DNA from: Pleurodeles waltl | Lineage: Eukaryota > Chordata > Amphibia > Caudata > Salamandridae | DNA: 64,000 nt | Assembly: GCF_031143425.1 (NCBI RefSeq) | Contig: NC_090444.1 | Location: forward strand, 1,311,935,324-1,311,999,323 | Reading direction: 5' to 3' | Shown here: positions 10,594 through 20,706 of the stretch, one piece after another | Layout: each line of letters begins with the position of its first letter | How positions within the stretch are numbered: position 1 is the stretch's first letter | Notes under the pieces: model-generated | The model's database searches: none | The model's input: the letters and a program-made list of their open reading frames with translations, nothing else | What the model was told of the DNA's origin: nothing | Made by a program: the position numbers and the translations under genes

Positions 10594-11435
10594 GGGCTGG
10601 GGTAGGGTTGGCGGGTAGTTTTAGGGGTGGGGTAATTTTCGTTTTTAGGGGCGGGTGGAGGATTGGAGTCATTTTAGGTTTTAGGGTTGGAGGGATCACT
10701 ATAGTTTTAGGGGAGGGGTGGGGGGTTGGAGTAGTTTAGGTTTTAGGGGTGGGGTGTTGGGGTAATTTTAGGTTTTGGAGCGAGAGTGGGGGGTCGTGGT
10801 AATTTTAGGGGCAGGGTGGGGGTTGCGAGTGGAAACTGTAATTTTAGGGGCGGGCGGGCGGTTGGGGTGGTGTTAAGGGTGGGCGGGGGTCACAGTAATT
10901 TGAGGGGCGGGGTGGGGGTGTGGTGTTTTAGGGGTGGGGTGGGGGTTTGCAGTAATTTTAGGGGGTGGGTGGGGTGGTTTTAGGTTTTAGGGGTGGGGGT
11001 GTCACTGTAGTTATAGGGGTGGGAGTCAGGTAGTTTAGGTTTTACGGGCGGGTGGGGGGTTGGGATAGTTCAGGTTTTGGGGGTCGGAAGTTTTAGGTTT
11101 TAGGGGCAGGGTGGGGGGATCATGGTAGTTTTAGGGGCAGGGGTGGGGGTTAGGGTTGTTTTGGTTTTGGGGTAGGGGGTTGGAGTAGTTTTTGGGGTGG
11201 GGGTGGGTGGGTTAGGGTAGTCTTAGGGGCATGGGTTGGGGCTCAGGGTAGTTTTAGGGGCATGGGTGGGGGGTCGGGATAGTTTTAGGGGCGGGTGGGG
11301 GTCGCAGTAGTTTTAGGGGTAGGGGTCGGGGGCTGCAGTAGTTTTAAGGGTGGGTGGGTGTTTGGGGTAGTTTTAGGGGTGGGGTGATGGGTTGGGATAG
11401 TTTTAGGTTTTAGGGGCGCGGATGGGAGGGTCAGA
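10594..11435. repeat. G-rich minisatellite, units of roughly 30-60 bp
   Basis: About 840 bp of variable tandem units built from GTAGTTTTAGGGGTGGGG-like phrases. Dozens of GGG/GGGG runs lie close together on one strand, giving strong G-quadruplex potential. The frames across it (for example an apparent Pro/Thr-rich tail on the minus strand) result from the repeat, not from coding constraint. Confidence 0.85.
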
Positions 11436-11978
11436 GGGGTCACATGCTGGAACCATGCATGCCATTCCATGCCTTTACCAGGAATGCCTTTACACCGAAA
11501 AATAGTTTTTAAGGCATTTGTGGTAAAGACATTAGTGGTAACAACACGGCCATTGTTCCAACCGAGGTGTTCAGGCATGCGTGGTTCCAGCATGCATTGT
11601 TCCGACATGTATTCATTCTGCATAGCTCCCAGCCTGTTGTCTGTTATGCTGCTGCCAGTTTGGGAGGTCAGTTGTTGTAGACTCTGTGTCATGACAGCAG
11701 CTATGTCAGCCAGAGACTTCTGGAGTACACCTAGCGGGGAGTGGGTGCATGTGATGGCAGCTGAGTTGTCCTTATTTTGACTGAGGCACGTGTGCACTCC
11801 ATCTAGGCTGCCTACCATGGTCTCCATCCACTCCCCACCTGCTTGGCCAGCGCTGTCTGGACTCTACCCCGTCCTATGAAAGATGATCTCTGGGTCCTCA
11901 GAGTCCAGGGCTGTGTGAAAATGGCGGGTGGCGTGTGTTGGTAGCTGGATGGTTCATGTTGAGACCCCACAACACTGT

Positions 11979-12563
11979 GGGGGTCATTCTGACCCTGGCG
12001 GTCCAAGACCGCCAGGGCCACGAATGACAGAAGCACTGCCAACAGGCTGGCGGTGCTTCCAAGCCCATTCTGACCACGGCGGTAAAGCCGCGGTCAGAAA
12101 ACCGGGGCCGGCGGTTTCCCGCCGTTTTTGCCCCGGCTGGGCAAATCCGCCAGGGCAGCGCTGCAAGCAGCGCTGCCCTGGGGATTCTGACCCCCTTACC
12201 ACCAGCCTGTTTCTGGCGGTTTTCACCGCCAGGAAGAGGCTGGCGGCAAGGGGTGTCCTGGGGCCCCTGGGGGGCCCTGCACTGCCCATGCCACTGGCAT
12301 GGGCAGTGCAGGGGCCCCCTAACAGGGCCCCATGAAGCTTTTCACTGTCTGCCTAGCAGACAGTGAGAAGCGCGACGGGTGCAACTGCACCCGTCGCACC
12401 GCCACAACACCGCCGGCTCCATTTGGAGCCGGCTCCTGTGTTGCGGCCCCCATTCCCGCTGGGCCGGCCGGCGCTTACTTGGTTAGCGCCCGCCGGCCCA
12501 GCGGGAATGTCAGAATGAGGGAAGCGGTATTTTGGCCGCATGGCCAGGGTTAGAATCAGGCCC
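11979..12563. mobile_element. PIF/Harbinger-type foldback MITE (copy B)
   Basis: A 585-bp element starting GGGGGTCATTCTGACCC and ending TTAGAATCAGGCCC, flanked by the direct repeat TGT (11976-11978 and 12564-12566). Read in reverse it matches copy A at 4428-5055 almost throughout, including both large hairpins. It inserted into accessory exon 2, so it is younger than that gene copy. Confidence 0.85.
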
Positions 12564-12720
12564 TGTGTGTCTTCCCTGCGACTGAAGGTGGTCTCTGGAG
12601 TTATCCTAGGGAATCATGGGGAGTCTGTTCATTAATGGTTGACAGCTGGTCATCCATGTCATCTGCAAAATCCAGGACAGGCAAGTCAGCAGGAGGTAAG
12701 TCATCATCCTCTGCAATGAG

Positions 12721-13915
12721 ATAATGTAAAATCAATATTCAATTGTTTTGACTTTTTGACATGGGACATCATTCATTTGCCACTGGAGGCGCGGTGACAT
12801 GTTACTGACCTAAGGTTGTGGTTGAACTTATGTGTAGCATTGTGCATCACATGGGTGAAGCTCACTAGGCATTTTGGGGCATATGTAGGTGCCCCAAGAA
12901 CCACCTGTGTGTCACTTTTGGTTAGGCTCAGGTGAAGCAATGCTCTGCCCTATATGTTCAAGGTGGCATGAAGCCACTTTTTGTGCCTTGAGGCCACCTT
13001 GCATATATGGCCCCTTCACACCCAGCACTTTGCGTGGAAGGTGTGTGCAATGGGTGTTGGTGTGGGTGTACCACATCTACACCCATTGCGTTCTTTTGAT
13101 ACTGCCTCAGATTGTGGACTATTTAGGTACCGGATGCTGGCCCAGTCATGGGTGGATTTAGTACTGCAAAATCTAGGAGTAATGCTCACATTTCTACTGA
13201 ATTTTGTGCTTTTTCTATGTGTACTGCATTCTGCAAACACATAGTAACAGTAAATTGCCCTTTATGTTTTTTATTGTGCAGAAAGGTTTTCCTTCCTGCA
13301 CAAAAATAATCTCGCCCTCAATGCAGCCATCCTTGCACTATGGTCCGAGAGTGGCTGTGTTGGCGCACAACAGCTAATTTCCACATGCGCAGGAGGGTAC
13401 ACAGGGATGCAATTTATCCCTATGTATATGGCGCATCCTTGCATCTTGGAACTGACTGTGTGTGATGCTACCTAATTTGGCACAGCAGCACACACCATCA
13501 TTTCCTGTTTGATCTAGCCCGGTATCTTGTCAGATGGTGAGAATGCAGCTACTTGTACAGCTGCACACATGATGTTCACATACATGCACAATTTGTTGTA
13601 TGTATTTTATTTTGTGGTCATTACCATATGGAGCATATGGTTGTGTCTGAGTTGTTGTGGGTTCACCCAGTATGAGTTGTGTTCCACAGGTTGAAAGCTT
13701 CAGAGCTGATTATTCTCATGTGGCATGGCTCAGGGCAGCTGCAATATGTGTTGCAGTACACTGCAGCAGTTCGGATATGCAGGAATGTGCCATATTTACT
13801 TGCATACAGTACAGCCCTGCAATTCTCCATGCACATGCACAGATGTGTTCTCCCTGTACCAACACGGGCATTGTTGCAGCATGATGATGGGGTGCTTGCC
13901 TTGAAGGGGTGATTT
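12721..13915. other. No gene seen; repeat-like intron sequence
   Basis: Contains short inverted phrases (AGGTGGCATGAAGCCAC..., GTTGTATG-type repeats) that suggest an old MITE, but no boundaries could be set. It lies between the two accessory exons. Confidence 0.45.
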
Positions 13916-13916
13916 T

Positions 13917-14115
13917 TTCAGTCAATCAAACATTTGTAAAGCGCGCTACTCTCCCGCTAGGTGTCAGAGTCACCAGATCCTCGGGGTCTGTGCACGTTCC
14001 CAACACTTCCACCACAAGACAGCTCCAATACTCTGATTAGAATTATCACAGAGTCTAATGGAGTCCAAGTGGGGAAAAGGGTATTAGGAAGGGAACAGCT
14101 GGGAAGGAGACCTGT
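13917..14115 (-). mobile_element. L2-tail fragment (LINE 3' end or L2-tailed SINE)
   Basis: The minus strand ends with GTAGCGCGCTTTACAAATG, a GCGC-plus-ACAAAT ending typical of vertebrate L2-clade 3' tails and of SINEs mobilised by them. A related GCGC phrase occurs at the 3' end of the LINE near 15800. The upstream 150 bp have no coding signal, so a SINE or truncated 3'-UTR are both possible. Confidence 0.5.
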
Positions 14116-14468
14116 AGGAAGCAAAAGGTTAAAACACACAATATCTAGATTATATCTTATTAATCAGTACTAGATTATAACTCTAAGCATTGTGGTTCAG
14201 AAATCATAGACAACCTATGAAATGACTTAAATAGTTAGGCTTCAAGATTGCTAGATACCTGAGAGGCAATCAAGGAATGGTTAAATGCAATGTTCAGATG
14301 CAAATATTATCTTTTGCATGAGGATCAGAAAAAAAAGAAAACATCTGCATAATTTCTAAAATGTCATATCTAGAACTCTAGCATTTTGTTCTTTCAAAAC
14401 TTGTCGGAAACATGAATTGCGCACATTGTATACTTTCACCAAGGTTGTAAATACCATAGAATGATTGT
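14116..14468. other. No gene seen
   Basis: AT-rich sequence between the L2 tail and the 91-bp satellite. It may be the far end of the LTR-like unit described at 15286-15657. Confidence 0.45.
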
Positions 14469-15285
14469 GTACCATGAATAACATAAGTTAGACTCAAGAA
14501 ATAAATCACGATTCTTGCTGGCTAGAAAGCCACCTCGTAAATGCCATGAAGAGGGAGCACACTATGAACACCGTGATATTAAAACACAAGAAAAGAATTG
14601 CGCTTCTTGCCGATTCAAAGATCACCATGAAAATGCCTGAAAAAGTTAGCGCACAATGAATAACATGAATTACACACGAGAAATGAATCGCGCTTCTCAC
14701 CGATTCGAATGCCACCATGTAAATGGCAGAAAATGGTAGCGCACAATGAACAACATGACTTACATATGAGAAATGAATCACGCGTCTCGCCGATTCGAAT
14801 GCCACCATGTAAATGCCAGGGAATGGTAGCGCACAATGAATATCAAGGATTAAAGCACGAGGAGTGAGTCGCGCAACTTGCCGATTCGAATGTCACAATA
14901 TGAATACCTGGAAATGGTAACGCACAATGAATATCAAGGGTTAAAGCACGAGGAAAGAATCGCGCATCTTGCCGATTCGAGTGTCACCATATGAATGCCT
15001 GGAAATGGTAACGCACAATGAATATCAAGGGTTAAAGCACGAGGAAAGAATTGCGCGTCTTGCCAATTCGAATGTCACCATATGAATGCCTGGAAATGGT
15101 AACGCACAATGAATATCAAGGGTTAAAGCACGAGGAATGAATCGCGCAACTTGCCGATTCGAATGTCACCATATGAATGCCTGGAAATGGTAACGCACAA
15201 TGAATATCATGAATTAAACATGAGTAAAGAAACGCGCGTCTAGCCGATTCAAATACCAACATGAAAATGCCCAATAAACATCAAG
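14469..15285. repeat. Satellite of about nine 90-91-bp units
   Basis: The phrase GCACAATGAA recurs at 14651, 14741, 14831, 14922, 15013, 15104 and 15195, giving a regular 90-91-bp period. Two more diverged units lie to the left. Each unit contains a GCCGATTCGAATGYCACCAT box and a CGCGCxTCTYGCC box. The central units are more than 95% alike and the outer ones more diverged, as expected from unequal exchange. Confidence 0.92.
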
Positions 15286-15657
15286 AGCACTTTCACACAC
15301 ACAAGAGTCAAAAGATCTTATAATAATAATTAGGCCCAAGAACTCGAAATCCTTCGAGAACGGGGTCGGGGGCCCAGCCCGACCTCCGTCTTACCGCCCT
15401 GATCAAGAATCACCAAGCGGAGTGAAAGGGCGAGGCCTGGAAGATCCAAGTAGGCCTCCGGAACAGGAGCTCAGGTACTTGCTGCTGCTCTGCACCGGGA
15501 CCTCTGAATAGTGAGCACGTGGAGCTGGGCTGGCTCCCTTTTATAGAGTCTTAGCCCAGCCCACCAACCACACCTAGGCATGCTGCAGGGAAGCTTCTAG
15601 AAGGCCCTGTAAAGGGGGCCACACCCTGACACAGTCTGAATGCCTGCAACAGTACAT
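15286..15657 (-). mobile_element. LTR-like promoter region upstream of the satellite
   Basis: Read on the minus strand, the block starts TGTACTGTTGCAGG, passes a CTATAAAAGGG TATA box at about 110 bp, then a GC-rich leader and an AT-rich stretch, and runs directly into the satellite. A TG start, a strong TATA box and a short leader suggest an LTR whose R/U5 part has expanded into tandem units. No matching internal region or target duplication was found, so a decayed solo LTR is inferred. Confidence 0.4.
15538..15545 (-). promoter_or_regulatory. TATA box
   Basis: Minus-strand TATAAAAG in a CTATAAAAGGGAGCC context. GC-rich sequence lies about 30 bp downstream, where transcription would start. 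It would drive the leader and satellite towards lower coordinates. Confidence 0.55.
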
Positions 15658-15883
15658 TACATGTAAACAGTATTTATATGCATGCTGAACATAAGTCTTC
15701 AGGATGAAACTCTGCAATGCAAAAAGTTAAACAACATTACATCAGCACAATGCATAAATTATGTTAGCTTGAAATCATTAGGTTTTTGCATTCTGGTTGC
15801 CCGTAGAGCGCGTACTGCCCTGATGTTGACACTAGGGTCTCAAGGCGCTGATGGGGGGGGGGGGGAGAGGGAGAAAGAGATTG

Positions 15884-18604
15884 CTACTGCTGGAACAACC
15901 AGGTCTTGAGGCGTTTCCTGAAGGTCAGGTGTCCTGGGTCTGTCGTAGGTGGCCAGGTCTTGATGCCAAGGTAGGAAAAGGATCTGCCGCTGGCTGTAGC
16001 TTGGTGGATGCGAGGGATGGTGGTGAGGGTGAGGTTGGCGGAGCGGAGTTGGCGGTTGGGAGTGTGGAAGGTGAGTCGTCCGTTGAGGGAGGCAGGTCCA
16101 GCATTGTGAAGCACTTTGTGGGCATGGATGAGGAGTTTGAAGGTGATCCTCTTGTTGACAGGGAGCCAGTGTAGGTCTCTGAGGTGGGCTGAGATGTGGT
16201 TGTGGTGTGGGATGTCGAGGATGAGGCGTGCAGAGGAGTTCTGTGTATGTTGCAGTTTCCTCTGGAGCTTGGCTGTGTTTCCAGCGTAGAGAGCGTTGCC
16301 GTAGTCCAGTCTGCTGATGACGAGGGTGTGGGTGACCGTCCTTCTGGTTTCGGTGGGGATCCATCTGAAGAGCTTGCGGAGCATACAGAGGGTGTTGAAG
16401 CAGGAAGATGATTTGGCGTTGGCTTGCTGGGTCATGGTGAGCGATGAGTCTAGGATGAAACCTAGATTGCGTGCGTGGTTGATGGGTGTTGGTGGGGTTC
16501 CTAGGGTGGCTGGCCACCAGGAGTCAACCCATGTGGAGCAGTTGGAACCGAGGATGGGGATCTCTGTCTTGTCTGAGTTCAGTTTAAGGTGGCTCTTCTC
16601 CATCCAGTTGGCGATGGCATGTAGTCTGTCGTGGAGGTTGGTTTTGGAGGTGGTGGGGTCCTTGATGAGTGAGAGGATCAGCTGGGTGTCATCGGCGTAG
16701 GAGACGATGTTGAGGTTGTGGGATCAGATGATGTTTGCGAGCTGGGCCATGTAGATGTTAAAAAGGATTGGGCTGAGGGAGGATCCTTGGGGAACACCGC
16801 AGATGGTCTTGGTGGCTTCAGAAAGGAAGGGAGGGAGGTGGACTCTCTGGGTTCTGCCTCAGAGGAAGGATGTGATCCAGTCCAGGGCCTTGTGGCAGAT
16901 CCCTGCGTCGTAGAGGTGGGTGCGGAGGGCTTGGTGACAGACGGTGTCCAAGGCAGCCAAGAGGTCCAGGAGGATGAGGGAAGCGGTCTCACCTTTGTCG
17001 AGCATGGCCCTGATGTTGTCTGTTGCGGCGATGAGGGGGGTCTCGGTGCTGTGCTTCCTACGGAATCCAGATTGGGAGCTGTCCAGCGTGTTGTTGTCCT
17101 CCAGGAAGCGGGTCAGTTGGCCGTTGATGATCTTCTCGATGACCTTCGCCGGGAAGGGAAGGAGGGAGATGGGCCGGTAGTTCTTGAGATCTCTGGGGTC
17201 TGCTTTGGGTTTCTTTAGCAGGGCGTTGACTTCAGCGTGCTTCCAACTCTCCAGGAAGGTGGCGGTCTCGAAGGAACTGTTGATGATTACACGGAGTTGG
17301 GGGGCGATAATGGAGCTTGCTTTGTTGAAGACATGGTGGGGGCAGGGGTTGGAGGGTGATCCGGAGTGGATGGTCATGGTTTTGATGGTGTCCTCGTTGC
17401 TGATGTGGGTCCAGGAGAGCAGGAGGTTGGTGTGGCTGGGAGCGTTGGGGTTAGTGATGGCTGTGGTGGTCGAGGAGTTGTAGCTGTTGTGGTTGTCCGT
17501 GATCTTACAGTGGAAAAAGGTGGCGAGGGAGTCTCAGAGGTCTTGTGAAGGAGGGGGGATTGATGGAGTAGGACCTAGGGTTGGCGAGTTCCTTGACGAT
17601 GCTGAAAAGCTCTTTGCTGTCGTGTACGCTGTTGTTGATGCGATCCTTGTAAAAGTATCTCTTGGTGGTCCGGATGAACTGGTGGTGCTTGCGGATGGCT
17701 ATCTTGAGGGTGGCGTGGTTGCTCTCTGTTTGTTTGTGGCGCCACTTCTTCTCGATTTTTCGGCACTCCTGCTTGGAGGCCTGCAGGTCGGCGGTGAACC
17801 AGATGGCCTTAGTGCTGGTGCGGTTGTTGGAGGGTTTCATGAGCGGAGCAAGGGTGTTGGCGCAGTCGTCTATCCAATGTCTGAGGTTGAGGGCAGCTGT
17901 GTTTGGGTCAGTGGTGCTGGGGGCGTGGCACAGGCGAGGGAGGAGGTCAGCTGGTCTTCAGTGATCTTGTTCCAGATGCGGCGGGGATCTGTTGTGGGTG
18001 GTGGTGAATGGCGTGTTTCTGGAAGGTGAAGTGGACGCAGCGGTGGTCGGTCCAGTGTTGTTCGGTGGTATGGCTTAAGGTGACGTGGCTGCTGGTGGAG
18101 AAGATGGTGTAAAGCGTGTGGCTGGCAGAGTGGGTGGGCATTGTGACAAGTTGTTTGAGAGCAAGGTTGGCCAGGTTGTCGATCAGGGAGGTGGAGTTAT
18201 CGTTGGCATTCTTGAGGTGAAAATTCAAGTCGCTGAGTAGAATGTAGTCTGTAGAGGCAAGGGCCTGTGTACTGATTATGTCGGTGATGGAGTCACTGAA
18301 CCGTGGCCGGGGGCCAGGGGGGCTGTAGACGAAGGGTTCCTCTGGTGTTGGCATTGATGTGAATCTGGAAATGTAAGTGTTCGGCGGCTTCAAGGGTGTC
18401 ATCAGAGTTGGTCGAGATTCTGACATTGTTCTTGTTGACTATGGCGATCCCTCCTCCCGGACTGTTTGTGCAGTCTCTGCAGGTGATCTTATAGCCTTCA
18501 GGGATGGCTATGGCGATGTCGGGTTCCGAGGAGGGGTTCATCCAACTTTCGGTGAGGAAGGCGACGTCCGGGGAAGATGAGGTGAGTAGGTCCCAGAGTT
18601 CCAC
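15884..18604 (-). pseudogene. L2-type LINE ORF2 (endonuclease and reverse transcriptase), with stops and frameshifts
   Basis: The protein would nick target DNA and prime reverse transcription there. The endonuclease begins near 18604 (MELWDLLTSSSPDVAFLTES, with the TES in the place of the QET/TET metal-binding box) and continues in a second frame over 18426-17947 (SDLNFHLKN; HWTDHRCVHF at its end). A linker in a third frame covers 17840-17505. RT begins near 17377, with NYRPISLLPF, SGFRRKHSTET, LILLDLLAALD and an intact YADD at 16688-16699. Downstream is the L2-type sequence HLKLNSDKTE. At least three frameshifts (near 18300-18430, 17840-17950 and 17380-17505) and two in-frame TGA stops (16859-16861 and 16724-16726) break it. 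Both stops are consistent with CGA-to-TGA CpG decay. The DLLAALD box differs from the usual D-x-x-x-A-F-D by F to L. Confidence 0.9.
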
Positions 18605-18923
18605 GGCGTGCTTGTGGACGGAGCGGGTGTTGAGGAGGATGCAGCTGAGGTGGTTGTGTGTGGTTCTGGCGTGATGTTTGGCGGCTTGGGGGCAGGTGAA
18701 GCCTGCGATCCGACAGGTGAAGGGTCCGTGGGTGAGCCTCGGGGGTGGCTTGGAAGCAGGCGGTGGATTAGCCTATGTTGAGGGCGTGGAGTTCGTTGGC
18801 ATTGTAGCAACGTCCGGCGGTGTGGGGAACACGCGGGCCGGGGGGGGGGTCCGGTGCTGGGTGCAGTCCAGGCGCAGACAGGCTTGACTCTGGTGCACCA
18901 ACGGTGTGGCTGCACAGTGGCCA

Positions 18924-19700
18924 CCATTAAGAAGGGGAGGTGGGAGGGAGGAGGAGCAGGGAGGTGGGAGCGGTGGGCGAATGGGGGCACGAGGCGGGCA
19001 GGGACGCAGCGGCGGGAAGGGTGAAAAGAACGGCTTAGAAGTGCCGAAAACGGGCGGAAAGCGAGCACAAGGCAAAAGAGGCTAAACAAACGAGGAAAAG
19101 CACAGAAAATGGCACAAAAGAAAGACAGATACTAGACAAACACACAATACTTACGGAAACCCACTAGACACCAGGGATGAGGCGCAGGTGGGTGCCTGCG
19201 GGTGGTGGAGGGCCTCAAACTCACAGCGAGGACGGGGTAGAGGGGATGGGCACAGTCTGGTTGAGCTGTGCATCGTGTGGAGCGAGCTCTGACCTAAAAA
19301 ACAGGTCAGGGGTCAATCTGTGCACCGCGCAGCAGCCGCCATTAAGAAGGGGTGGTGGGCGAATGGTGGCACGAGAGGGTCGGGCCGCAGGGATGCAGCA
19401 GCGAGAAGGGTGAAAAGAACAGCTTAGAAGAGCCAAAAACGTGCAGAAAGCAAGCGCAAAGCAAAAAAGAGTAAAAGAGGCTAAAAAACTAGGAAAAGCA
19501 CAGAAAATGGCAGAAAAGAAAGACAAATACTAGATAAACATACAATACTTACGGAAACCCACTAGACACCAGGGATGAGGTGTAGGCGGGTGCCTGCGGG
19601 TGGTGGAGGGCCTCAAGCTCGCAGTGAGGGCAGGGTAGAGGGCACGGGCGCAGTCTGGTGGAGCTGCGCGGCATGTGGAGCGAGCTCTGACCTTAAAAAA
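18924..19700 (-). repeat. Tandem 5'-UTR units of about 400 bp in the LINE
   Basis: Two units share CCATTAAGAAGGGG (18924 and 19339), GGAAACCCACTAGACACCAGGG (19155 and 19553) and GAGCGAGCTCTGACC (near 19280 and 19678). The period is 398-415 bp. Repeated promoter units at the 5' end are known in several LINE families. The repeat supports a nearly complete 5' end. Confidence 0.85.
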
Positions 19701-20231
19701 AGTTCATGTTCATGTGAAGACAGGTGTACCTTCCTGCACATGTACAAGCTATTTTTGCTGAGATGGCATTTCAATGTATGCTGCAAGATGCAGCACACAT
19801 GAGAAGGCAATGCAACCATGAGGGAGGGAAACATTTTAGCCAGAGACACCAACCTGACACCACACCTGGGGTGGTATTGACTTCCTTCCTGGTTTCTGAT
19901 GTCTACGTTGTGTTGGTACAGGGGCTTTGACAATATGCATTGGGTGTTGTAATGGCACAGCCACACTATTTCCACATCCCTATCAGGCAATGTGGTACAT
20001 ATTTACATGGTGGAGTTTAGCCATAGTGAGTGGCCTATGTTGACGTTGTTTATATGTTAGAGTGCATAGCACAACCAAAGCGTCAGTACATGTGTGGCTT
20101 GGGTGGGGATGGTGCATCTTGTTTCAGGGCCTATGTGTCCCGATGCAACCCTCTAGCATGCATTGAGTGTGTCCTATGTGCCTCCCCCTTCTACCATTAG
20201 TGGAGTTCTGGATATCCCCCCTACAACTTAC
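19701..20231. other. Intron sequence of the accessory gene
   Basis: No domain-bearing frame. It lies between the LINE 5' end and the splice donor of accessory exon 1. Confidence 0.5.
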
Positions 20232-20703
20232 CCTGCATTTGTGGTGGTTCCTGGTAGTCTGCGATGTCGTGTCCTGTGATCCCAGTGACTAGCTTCTCCA
20301 GGATGACTGCATCAACCACCTCCTCCAGCTCATCCAGGTCCTCCTGTGGTGTGGGACTTCCGCCTCCAGTCTCTAGTTCTCCCTTACGGTTCCTGGAAAG
20401 TTTCTCCTTAGTTCTGTGCTTGCAATCATGCCAGCGCTTCTTGCACTCGGCTCACAGTCCTCTTCACATCTGTGACACTGTTAATTTTGTCCACTATTTG
20501 CTGCCATTTTGCATCTCTTTTACCAACTTGCAATTGGGAGGTGACAACGAGCTGTTGGTGCTCCATCACCTCTCTGACCAAGATGTCATGCTCCTCCTTG
20601 CTAAAGCGACACTTGTGCTTTACCTTCTCCTGGGACTTTTCTGGACCCTCCTGGCTGGTTCTTTGGTGATTTGGGTCTCCCTGGGGTTTCTCCCGGCCTG
20701 TTG
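20232..20703 (-). pseudogene. Harbinger SANT/Myb-like accessory gene, exon 1
   Basis: The minus strand encodes a basic N-terminus, then FSKEEHDILVREVMEH, DAKWQQIVDKINSVTDVKRT and, after a one-base shift near 20450, CKKRWHDCKHRTKEKLSRN. These are the three helices of a SANT/Myb (trihelix-like) DNA-binding domain. Residues 80-150 are acidic (EDLDELEEVVDAVILEKL), and the exon ends at a good donor, CAGGGTAAGT (GT at 20230-20231). In PIF/Harbinger elements this second protein binds element ends and carries the transposase to the nucleus. The only clear lesion is the single frameshift. Exon 2 is proposed at 10095-12710, 7.5 kb away, because an LINE and satellites have expanded the intron. Confidence 0.7.
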
Positions 20704-20706
20704 ATT

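Larger units (their letters stand above)
10095..12710 (-). pseudogene. Harbinger SANT/Myb accessory gene, exon 2, interrupted by a MITE and a minisatellite
   Basis: The minus strand has a splice acceptor (TCATTGCAG, AG at 12711-12712) followed by an acidic frame containing EDDDLPPADLPVLDFADD. A Harbinger MITE (11979-12563) then splits it. Coding resumes at about 11976 with a polar stretch and METMVGSLDGVHTCLSQN, and continues as a Gln/Ser-rich helix (SLADIAAVMTQSLQQLTSQ). It is broken again at about 11440-10590 by a G-rich repeat and a palindrome. It resumes at 10420-10095 (TTLESIQQEVASLRENMAAY), with a frameshift near 10270, and ends in an acidic tail (TEDEDVDVD). The order acidic start, helical middle, acidic tail is plausible for the C-terminal half of the protein whose SANT domain lies at 20232-20703. 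Linking the two exons is inference from strand, splice signals and complementary content. Confidence 0.55.
15780..19700 (-). mobile_element. L2/CR1-group LINE, near full length but decayed
   Basis: On the minus strand this element has, in order, a tandem-repeat 5' UTR (18924-19700), a Pro-rich region, an apurinic-type endonuclease, a reverse transcriptase and a C-terminal domain ending RLKTWLFQQ near 15884. A short 3' UTR with AGCGCCTTGAGACCC-type sequence follows. The endonuclease-RT order, the YADD catalytic box and the GCGC 3' tail place it in the L2/CR1 group. It sits in the large intron of the accessory gene. Confidence 0.9.

Noticed and set aside
14469..15285. CRISPR-like regular repeats
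   Set aside because: The whole 90-91-bp unit is repeated without unique spacers, and the context is a eukaryotic transposon. It is a satellite.
15840..16517. 225-aa Pro/His-rich minus-strand frame
   Set aside because: It overlaps the LINE RT C-terminal domain in another frame. Its composition is a by-product of GC-rich LINE codons.
16718..17483. Long plus-strand frames opposite the LINE
   Set aside because: They are antisense to clear RT motifs, including YADD and NYRPISLLPF, and have no domain of their own.
18538..19089. Pro/Arg-rich frames of 183 and 100 aa at the LINE 5' end
   Set aside because: They lie in the GC-rich 5' UTR repeats. A genuine ORF1 could not be shown and no RNA-binding motif is visible.
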